A stretch of DNA of 64,000 bases, from contig JAZQFH010000036.1 in assembly GCA_045539425.1 (NCBI GenBank), forward strand, positions 62,001-126,000, in the 5' to 3' direction. The notes under the pieces are model-generated. The model had not been told where the DNA came from and made no database searches. It saw only the letters and a list, made by a program, of their open reading frames with translations. This document shows positions 58,128-64,000 of the stretch, piece after piece. The position numbers and the translations under genes are program-made. Each line of letters opens with the position of its first letter. The stretch's first letter is position 1. The DNA comes from RUG14871 sp045539425. GTDB taxonomy: Bacteria; Bacillota_I; Bacilli_A; Erysipelotrichales; Erysipelotrichaceae.

Positions 58128-59309
58128 CTAATATGTCAGTGAATCCACCTGCGGTAAGAGTTCTTCCAGTTTCTTACGGCACACCTGAATTAACGGCTGT
58201 GCTTCCGGATTATCCAGACCTTCCCGCTTGATGGTGCGGCGCAGAACCCGGGCAAAGCCGATGATCTCCGCCTTCTTTTCGATTTCCCGGCGCTCTTCTT
58301 CCGTCTTATCCGCAAAGTAGCGGCTCAGTGTCTTTTCCCAGAGCTGTTCACAGAGTTTGTGATCCATACCCAAAAAGCGTTTGGACACTCCCGGATCCGC
58401 AGCAGAGAAGCCCTTATAGGCATTGAAGATTGCCGCAAATTCAAAGACCGGATGACCCACGCAGAGCGTATCCATATCGATTAGGAGCACTTCCCCGTCC
58501 TGCAACATGATGTTTTTCAGATGGTAGTCTCCGTGCAGCATATGCTGATCCTCCGGGATTGCATCAAAGAGCGCATACAGTTTATCAAACTGTTCCTTCG
58601 GCAGATAGTCCTTCAGATAATTCACCCAGCCCATGGCGGTGGTCTTCATCGGAGGCATGTCGCCTTCATGCACCAGAGTTCCGTGGATCTTCTTCAGTAA
58701 ATCAACGGACATATCCACGACTTCGTCAAGTTTTGAAGGATCATCATCGATCAGCTTCGCAAAGGATGTGGCATTTAACAGTTCAAACACGGAACCGTAG
58801 CTTCCATCCACCTTTACCACATCGTACGGGATAGCCGTCGGAATGCCGAGAATCAAAGCCGTTCTGGCCAGTTCGCGCTCACGCTTGATGTCATCCAGAG
58901 AATCCGGATCGCGGTAGACCTTGACGATCGTATCGCGGTCAATGCGGTAGACTTTACCGTTTGAGCCCTGTCCGATCACTTCGCATCCGTCAATGGAGAT
59001 GTGACGGTAGCCCTTGGAGATATCCATCATTTCCGTAAAGCCGGTCATGTCAAACACCTCGTAAACTTCCGAGGAAACATTGATGATCTTCAGATCGGCA
59101 TTTTCCTTCTTCAAACGGAGAATGATTCTGAGGCCGGCACTGGAGATATACTGAAGTGCTTCCAGATCCAGCACCAGGTGGGCATAAGTGTTTTCGGAAA
59201 GAACCTTGCGGATTTCCTCTTCCACCGCCGGGGAATTGGAGGAATCGATATGTCCCTTCAGATAAACGGTAATCGTGTCATTGTTCATTTTCGCATCAAT
59301 CAATTGCAT
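58128..59309 (-). CDS. STAS domain fused to an APH-like phosphotransferase (TIGR02172-like)
   Basis: A 393-residue fusion. Residues ~1-100 are a STAS anti-sigma-factor-antagonist domain with the phosphorylatable Ser57 in YISSAGLR. Residues ~105-390 resemble the aminoglycoside/choline kinase-like family TIGR02172: a Gly-rich loop GQGSNGKVY, the Brenner motif LHGDYHLKN near 258-266 and LIDMDTLCVGHP as the metal Asp. Substrate unknown; it may phosphorylate a small molecule or a partner STAS protein. Overlaps the HD gene by 14 bases and ends the operon. Confidence 0.87.
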   Translation of the reverse strand: MQLIDAKMNNDTITVYLKGHIDSSNSPAVEEEIRKVLSENTYAHLVLDLEALQYISSAGLRIILRLKKENADLKIINVSSEVYEVFDMTGFTEMMDISKGYRHISIDGCEVIGQGSNGKVYRIDRDTIVKVYRDPDSLDDIKRERELARTALILGIPTAIPYDVVKVDGSYGSVFELLNATSFAKLIDDDPSKLDEVVDMSVDLLKKIHGTLVHEGDMPPMKTTAMGWVNYLKDYLPKEQFDKLYALFDAIPEDQHMLHGDYHLKNIMLQDGEVLLIDMDTLCVGHPVFEFAAIFNAYKGFSAADPGVSKRFLGMDHKLCEQLWEKTLSRYFADKTEEERREIEKKAEIIGFARVLRRTIKREGLDNPEAQPLIQVCRKKLEELLPQVDSLTY

Positions 59310-59886
59310 CGTATTCTCCTTTGAAAATGTAGTTGAGGTATTGCATGTATTCCTGCCAGGCAGGATAGTCTTTCAGTTCAGAGGTATATTCCGCAATCGT
59401 GCGGTAATACCATTCCTGCTGCTTCGGATCCTTCTGATTGAAACGGTTCCAGAAGCGCTCCCCTTCTTCATTGAACATGCGGTAGCTCACTCTCAGATTG
59501 GAAAGCTTGTCCGCCAGCCACAGCTTCTTGATATCCAGATCATCCGTATCTCGTAAGACGGCCAGGGATTCTTCCTTGCGGATCTTCCACGTTTCGCTTT
59601 TGGCTCTGCCGTCCCGCTTGTCTTCCGTTTCCGACTGAACCAGCGTTACGATCCGCTCATTGAAATGCTCGGCGATCTCTTTCATGGTTACCGGGGTATC
59701 TTCCACCGTGTCATGCAGCAGCGCCGCGCACATCAGATTCTCATCGGTACTCATCGTCGCCACGATCGTGCACACTTCCATCGGGTGAATCAGATAGGGA
59801 ATATCCGCCCCCTTGCGCCGCTGTCCGGCGTGTGCCTTCTGGGCAAAGCGGAGTGCCCGGTTAAACATCTTATCTCGGTTTTTCAT
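59296..59886 (-). CDS. HD domain protein, SpoT-like alarmone hydrolase candidate
   Basis: A 196-residue HD-domain protein. QRRKGADIPYLIHPMEV and CAALLHDTVEDTP carry the HD metal ligands of the RelA/SpoT hydrolase group (small alarmone hydrolase or Mesh1-like). The KLWLADKLSNLR block is the third family motif. No synthetase domain. It probably hydrolyses (p)ppGpp or a related nucleotide. Overlaps neighbours by 14 and 17 bases, so it is translated with them. Confidence 0.88.
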   Translation of the reverse strand: MKNRDKMFNRALRFAQKAHAGQRRKGADIPYLIHPMEVCTIVATMSTDENLMCAALLHDTVEDTPVTMKEIAEHFNERIVTLVQSETEDKRDGRAKSETWKIRKEESLAVLRDTDDLDIKKLWLADKLSNLRVSYRMFNEEGERFWNRFNQKDPKQQEWYYRTIAEYTSELKDYPAWQEYMQYLNYIFKGEYDAID

Positions 59887-61747
59887 CTTGTATGCTCTTC
59901 TTTACCGTCAGGATGTTTTTTCCATCCTTATATTCATAATTGACATAGTCCATCGTCTTCTTGACCAGGAAAATGCCGAGTCCGCCGATGGCCCTTTCGT
60001 CTGCGGAGAGCGTCACATCCGGCTCTACCGCCTTTAAAGGATCGTACGGGACTCCGTGGTCGATAAAGGTGAGCAGAACCGTCAGCGGATCCTTCTCCAC
60101 CTCCACGCGTACCGTTGCCGGTCCCACTTCCGGGTCATAGGCGAATTTGGAGATATTGCTGAAGATCTCATCGATCACGATATCGATCTGCATTTGCGCC
60201 TTCATGGGGCAGTCGAATTTTTCCAGTTCTCCGTTTACGAAGTTCGTAACCGTTTCGATATTCGAAATTGTGGCATCAACCTGTAGTTCTTTCACGTTCC
60301 TACCTCCCAGATACCGGATCGCCAGCATCGTAATGTCATCAAACTGCTCAACTTCTTCGGAATATGCATCCACGCTCTGTTTTATGGCCATGCAGAGATC
60401 GGTCATGCTGCCATCGGAATGCATATCGATCACCTGCAGCAGACGGTCATTTCCGTACAGCTGCTTCCGGCTGTTTTCAGCTTCCGTCACCCCGTCCGTA
60501 TAGAGATAAAGGATGTCTCCCTTTTTCAGTGTCAGCTCACCCATGCGGTAGCTGACATTCTCCAGTCCGCCAAGGACAAAGCCTCTTCTGCACTGCAGAT
60601 ATTCCGTTTTTCCTTCGCGATGAATGACCGGCGGAGTATGGCCGGCATTGACGTAAGTCATCTGGCCGGAGTGAATATCCAATACTCCCAGCCATGCCGT
60701 GACGAATACGCCCGTCTCATTGCCTTCACACAAAAGTTCATTGACGCTGTTGAAGACCTGTCCGGCATTCATCTTATTCTGTGTATAATTCTTGATCAGT
60801 GTTTTTGCGATCACCATGAAGAGTGCCGCAGGAACGCCCTTTCCGCTGACGTCTCCCATGACGATGGCCAAGTGGTCATCATCCACCATGAAGAAGTCAT
60901 AAAAGTCTCCCCCGACTTCCTTTGCCGGATTCATCAGAGCGTAGATATCAAACTCTGTGTGTTCCGGGAACGGCGGGAAAATGGCCGGCAGCATGTGCGC
61001 CTGAATATCTCTGGCCAGCGAGAGTTCGGACTCGATACGGGAGTTCTTCTCGCTCACTTCCGCCTGCCTTAAAACCAGGTTTCTTCCGGTCTGGGCAAGA
61101 TTCACTGCCGCGATCGCAATCAGCGAGAAAATCAGGTAGCGCGGCAAAAAGGCATACAGCATCGTATTCTTCTGCAGCATCGCCGGATCCGGATTCAGAG
61201 AGGAAACTCCTACGCCGAGGAAGGTGTCCAGCACCGGAATCTGTGTCCCCATGGGGAGCGAGACGATGTTCAGATCGATCAGCCCGCGCGTTGCGCCGAT
61301 ATAGGCGCTGATACCGAAAGCCACACTGGTTAATAGCGTAATAAATACCGTGAAACTGCGCGAGAAATAGCGCGCGCTGATGACTGTCGGCAGTGCCATC
61401 AGAATCGCCACCTTGTATGTCAGCATGCTGTCAACGCGGGCTAAAACAATGGTGAACTCAATGAGCAGAACGTATTTCAGCCACCAGGCCTCAAACTTGA
61501 AATACCTGGCAATCAGATACGGGAACAACAGTTCAATCAGTCCCTGCCATACGACCGGTCCGAGCGTTTCGGCAGTCAGCGGGAAAATCCCCAGTAACAT
61601 GAGGACCCACGCGACAACCAGAAGAATCGCGGTATTGAGGCACATCATGGCAACCAGGCGATTGGATTCGACTTCGTTCTTCCAAAAGACCTCATCCGCC
61701 ATCAGCCTGTCCTTGATCTGCCTGAAGATGTTTTTCCTTTCTTCCAT
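59870..61747 (-). CDS. Membrane PP2C (SpoIIE/RsbU) phosphatase with fused HATPase domain
   Basis: A 625-residue protein: about six to seven membrane helices (residues ~30-225), a short coiled linker, a SpoIIE/RsbU-type PP2C domain (~260-480: GGDFYDFF, GDVSGKGVPAALFM, YLYTDGVTEA, FDDITMLAI) and a C-terminal RsbW-like HATPase (~490-620: DEIFSNISKFAY as N box, GGLGIFLVKKTMD as G box). It thus combines the phosphatase and kinase sides of partner switching in one chain. Likely target is the small STAS protein encoded just upstream (5-bp gap). Confidence 0.93.
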   Translation of the reverse strand: MEERKNIFRQIKDRLMADEVFWKNEVESNRLVAMMCLNTAILLVVAWVLMLLGIFPLTAETLGPVVWQGLIELLFPYLIARYFKFEAWWLKYVLLIEFTIVLARVDSMLTYKVAILMALPTVISARYFSRSFTVFITLLTSVAFGISAYIGATRGLIDLNIVSLPMGTQIPVLDTFLGVGVSSLNPDPAMLQKNTMLYAFLPRYLIFSLIAIAAVNLAQTGRNLVLRQAEVSEKNSRIESELSLARDIQAHMLPAIFPPFPEHTEFDIYALMNPAKEVGGDFYDFFMVDDDHLAIVMGDVSGKGVPAALFMVIAKTLIKNYTQNKMNAGQVFNSVNELLCEGNETGVFVTAWLGVLDIHSGQMTYVNAGHTPPVIHREGKTEYLQCRRGFVLGGLENVSYRMGELTLKKGDILYLYTDGVTEAENSRKQLYGNDRLLQVIDMHSDGSMTDLCMAIKQSVDAYSEEVEQFDDITMLAIRYLGGRNVKELQVDATISNIETVTNFVNGELEKFDCPMKAQMQIDIVIDEIFSNISKFAYDPEVGPATVRVEVEKDPLTVLLTFIDHGVPYDPLKAVEPDVTLSADERAIGGLGIFLVKKTMDYVNYEYKDGKNILTVKKSIQDEKPR

Positions 61748-61752
61748 GGCGT

Positions 61753-62049
61753 TTACTCGATCGTGAGAATATCCGCAAATCCCGTCATCTGCAGAATATC
61801 CATGATGAAGTCATTGACATGGACCAGTTTCATTGTGCCCTGCTTGTTCATTCTCTTCTGATAGACCAGAAGAATTCTTAAACCGCTGGAGGACATGTAT
61901 TCCAGATCGGAGAAATCCAGTGTCAGAGATTCCATGCCGTCCAGTGACGCATTCAGTTCCTCTTCCAGCGCACCGCTGGTATTGGTGTCCAGTCTCCCGG
62001 AAACCTTGACCGTAAGATCTTTATCGTTAATTGTTTTTATAATATCCAT
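61753..62049 (-). CDS. STAS anti-anti-sigma factor-like protein
   Basis: A 98-residue STAS protein (SpoIIAA/RsbV type). DFSDLEYMSSSGLRIL holds the phosphorylatable Ser54. Starts the operon with the PP2C-HATPase protein, the natural partner. RBS AAGGGTGACG. Confidence 0.93.
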   Translation of the reverse strand: MDIIKTINDKDLTVKVSGRLDTNTSGALEEELNASLDGMESLTLDFSDLEYMSSSGLRILLVYQKRMNKQGTMKLVHVNDFIMDILQMTGFADILTIE

Positions 62050-62123
62050 ATCGTCACCCTTTTATTTATTACTATCATACCATTTTATCTTCTCTGAAAA
62101 CAGTGAATCCTTCCGTGAAACAG

Positions 62124-62149
62124 AAAAAGGGCTCCCGTATAGGAGCCCT
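62124..62149 (-). terminator. Terminator of eno
   Basis: AGGGCTCC pairs with GGAGCCCT (62128-62135 with 62142-62149), then TTTTTC on the minus strand. Confidence 0.88.
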
Positions 62150-62169
62150 GTCATTCGTAAGAAACGGTA

Positions 62170-63492
62170 TTATTTCTTTAAGTTGTAGAATGCGTCTTTG
62201 CCTAAGAATCTGGCGACATCGCCTAATTCTTCTTCGATTCTCATTAACTGGTTGTATTTCGCAATACGGTCTGTTCTGCTCATGGAACCAGTCTTGATCT
62301 GACCAGCGTTCACTGCGACGACTAAGTCAGCGATTGTGGCGTCTTCCGTTTCACCGGATCTGTGGGAAACAACGGCAGTCCATTTGTTCTTCTTGGCCAT
62401 TTCGATGGCATCCAGAGTTTCCGTTAATGTACCGATCTGGTTGACTTTGATTAAGACGGCGTTTGCGGCATTGAGTTCAATACCCTTCTTGATATATGTG
62501 GTATTTGTAACGAATAAGTCGTCACCGACTAACTGGATCTTGTCGCCTAAGCGTTTATTTAATTCTACCCAGCCATCCCAGTCGTTTTCTGCCAAGCCGT
62601 CTTCCATGGAGATGAGCGGATATTTTTCAGCCCATTTCTCATACATTTCGATCATCTGTTCGGAAGTCTTTTCGCCTTCACCGCTACGTGCTAAGACATA
62701 AACGTTCTTTTCTGCATCATAGAATTCGGAAGCTGCAGCGTCCATTGCGAAGCAGACATCTTCACCTAATTTGTATCCGGCCTTTTCAACAGCTTCAACC
62801 ATTAAAGCTAAAGGACCTTCGTTGCCTAATGTTTCTAACGGACCGTTTCCGCCAGGAACGCAGCTCGGAGCGTAACCGCCTTCATCACCGACTGCAGTGT
62901 TGTAGCCGTATTTCTTTAAAACGCTCTTTAAGTTGTGGAAGATTTCAGCGCCCATACGGACAGCTTCTCTGACGCTCTTTGCGCCGACAGGCATGATCAT
63001 GTATTCCTGGCAGTCAGCTGCGGAATCAGCATGTTTGCCGCCGTTTAAGACGTTCATCATCGGAACCGGTAATACCTTGCCGTTTGTGCCGCCTAAATAT
63101 CTGTATAAAGGCATCTTGAAATAGTCAGCAGCTGCTCTTGCGCATGCCATGGAAACACCCAGAATCGCGTTGGCACCTAATTTGGATTTATCGAATGTGC
63201 CATCGAGTTCGATCATCGTCTTATCGATTAATGCCTGATCCGTGACATTCAGTCCGACAACTGCCGGAGCGATAACATTGTTCACGTTGGCAACAGCCTT
63301 CTGAGTACCTTTGCCTAAATAACGGGATTTATCACCGTCTCTTAATTCCAAAGCTTCTCTTTCACCTGTGGAAGCTCCGGACGGTACGATAGCTCTTCCG
63401 AATGCACCGGATTCAGTAGTGACTTCAACTTCAACTGTTGGATTGCCGCGGGAGTCGAGAACTTCACGTCCCCAAACCTTTTTAATCTTCAT
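62170..63492 (-). CDS. eno: Enolase
   Basis: A 440-residue glycolytic enzyme. SRGNPTVEVEV, GNPL-like catalytic loop region (SGASTGEREALELRDGD), LIKVNQIGTLTE and the signature VVSHRSGETEDATIAD are visible. It converts 2-phosphoglycerate to phosphoenolpyruvate. Strong codon bias and a good ribosome site (AAAAAGGAGATTT). Single gene. Confidence 0.98.
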   Translation of the reverse strand: MKIKKVWGREVLDSRGNPTVEVEVTTESGAFGRAIVPSGASTGEREALELRDGDKSRYLGKGTQKAVANVNNVIAPAVVGLNVTDQALIDKTMIELDGTFDKSKLGANAILGVSMACARAAADYFKMPLYRYLGGTNGKVLPVPMMNVLNGGKHADSAADCQEYMIMPVGAKSVREAVRMGAEIFHNLKSVLKKYGYNTAVGDEGGYAPSCVPGGNGPLETLGNEGPLALMVEAVEKAGYKLGEDVCFAMDAAASEFYDAEKNVYVLARSGEGEKTSEQMIEMYEKWAEKYPLISMEDGLAENDWDGWVELNKRLGDKIQLVGDDLFVTNTTYIKKGIELNAANAVLIKVNQIGTLTETLDAIEMAKKNKWTAVVSHRSGETEDATIADLVVAVNAGQIKTGSMSRTDRIAKYNQLMRIEEELGDVARFLGKDAFYNLKK

Positions 63493-63531
63493 TACAAATC
63501 TCCTTTTTCATATGTAATAACTTACTCTCTT

Positions 63532-63560
63532 ATTATAAACAAAATGACATAAAAAGTGAA
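63532..63560 (-). promoter_or_regulatory. Promoter of eno
   Basis: -10 TATAAT (63532-63537), 17-base spacer, -35 TTCACT (63555-63560), minus strand. The -35 overlaps the upstream terminator hairpin. Confidence 0.65.
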
Positions 63561-63581
63561 CTCAATATGATGTGAGTTCAC
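63551..63581 (-). terminator. Terminator of the metallophosphoesterase gene
   Basis: GTGAACTCA (63556-63564) pairs with TGAGTTCAC (63573-63581), then TTTTT on the minus strand. The stop codon of the gene lies within the stem. Confidence 0.8.
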
Positions 63582-64000
63582 GATTTTGTTCCATTACGAT
63601 TTTGCGCTCCGTATCAAGAAAACAGGTTTCACAGGCATTGATCAACAGCGTCCCCGAGGGGTGTCTGATCACCCGTTCAAAGTGTCCGTATTCGCTGTGC
63701 ACATGCCCGTAGAAGAGAAAGGGAATCTTTACCTCATACAGCAGCTCATCCAGACACGCAAACCCCTGATGCGCGAGATCCTCCCTGTCCTGATAGCCTT
63801 TTAAAGGCGCATGGGTCACTAAGATATCGATGCCGTCCGCTTTGATGATTTTCTTTTTCAGAGCCTTCACGCGCTTGGCCATTTCTTTTTCCGTATACAT
63901 ATAAGGCCCTTCCTTATAGCGCATACTGCCGCCAAGCCCGGCAATCTTAAGTCCTTTGACAGTCAGGATCCTGTCTTCCAGAGAATCGCAGCCTTCCGGA
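63562..64000 (-). CDS. Metallophosphoesterase, 5' part outside the window
   Basis: The C-terminal 145 residues of a calcineurin-like phosphoesterase; the frame stays open to the window edge upstream of the ATG at 63924. Visible metal motifs are LVTHAPLKGYQD and YGHVHSEYG; the N-terminal DxH and GN(H/D) motifs lie outside. KGLKIAGLGGSMRYKEGP is the usual loop after GD.xD. Substrate unknown. The missing start is beyond base 64000. Confidence 0.85.
   Translation of the reverse strand, partial: PEGCDSLEDRILTVKGLKIAGLGGSMRYKEGPYMYTEKEMAKRVKALKKKIIKADGIDILVTHAPLKGYQDREDLAHQGFACLDELLYEVKIPFLFYGHVHSEYGHFERVIRHPSGTLLINACETCFLDTERKIVMEQNRELTSY

Overview
The window looks like a chromosomal segment of a low-to-mid GC Firmicute. 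A CIRCE heat-shock operator, a T-box leader before cysS, a Mini-III RNase, the paired glgC/glgD ADP-glucose pyrophosphorylase genes, a MurT/GatD-like pair, three FemABX transferases and a GPH-type sugar symporter all fit Bacillota. The mixture, including degenerate GatD and several PTS/GH loci, suggests the Erysipelotrichia, but that is inference and no 16S gene is present. I see no prophage, insertion sequence or CRISPR array; this is mostly ordinary backbone with two sugar-use islands.

Left end to 6 kb: the 3' part of an unrecognised gene, then a minus-strand operon of PTS EIIC, a cytoplasmic sulfatase and a TauE/SafE exporter. A divergent RpiR regulator sits upstream, and a 21-bp inverted repeat covers the -35 box of the operon. 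6-13.5 kb: a GT2 glycosyltransferase plus a membrane partner, an OmpR-type two-component system, and a VTC / DUF4956 / beta-helix lipoprotein operon. The response-regulator and GT2 promoters share a strikingly conserved architecture. 13.5-21.7 kb: housekeeping genes (lipase-like DUF2974, mrnC, T-box-cysS, hsp20 with CIRCE, add, flavoprotein, pyridoxal kinase, plsY, PPC protein, tRNA-Thr, exonuclease). 21.8-26.6 kb: a secreted DUF4015 protein and a membrane protein/Xre/ABC exporter operon.

26.6-37.2 kb: an UPF0158-GNAT fusion; MurT with a GatD homologue that has lost both its catalytic Cys and His; pyrimidine-nucleoside phosphorylase; three tandem FemABX genes; tRNA-Val; galM; nnrD. The MurT/GatD*/FemABX neighbourhood could make an unusual peptidoglycan cross-bridge. 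37.2-41.2 kb: an orphan P-loop protein, purine nucleoside phosphorylase, a tyrosine phosphatase, a CE4 deacetylase and a coiled-coil membrane protein. 41.3-50.2 kb: a glycan island (GPH symporter, permuted GH3, GH2, GH43) with a divergent AraC regulator, a perfect cre site and repeat operators.

50.3-64 kb: ROK kinase, tRNA-Arg, flavodoxin, esterase, gap, the glgC-glgD-glgA glycogen operon, a signalling operon (STAS protein, membrane PP2C phosphatase with fused HATPase, HD alarmone-hydrolase-like protein, STAS-kinase fusion), enolase and a truncated metallophosphoesterase. The sugar islands, central glycolysis (gap, eno) and glycogen synthesis suggest a glycan-fermenting host-associated anaerobe.
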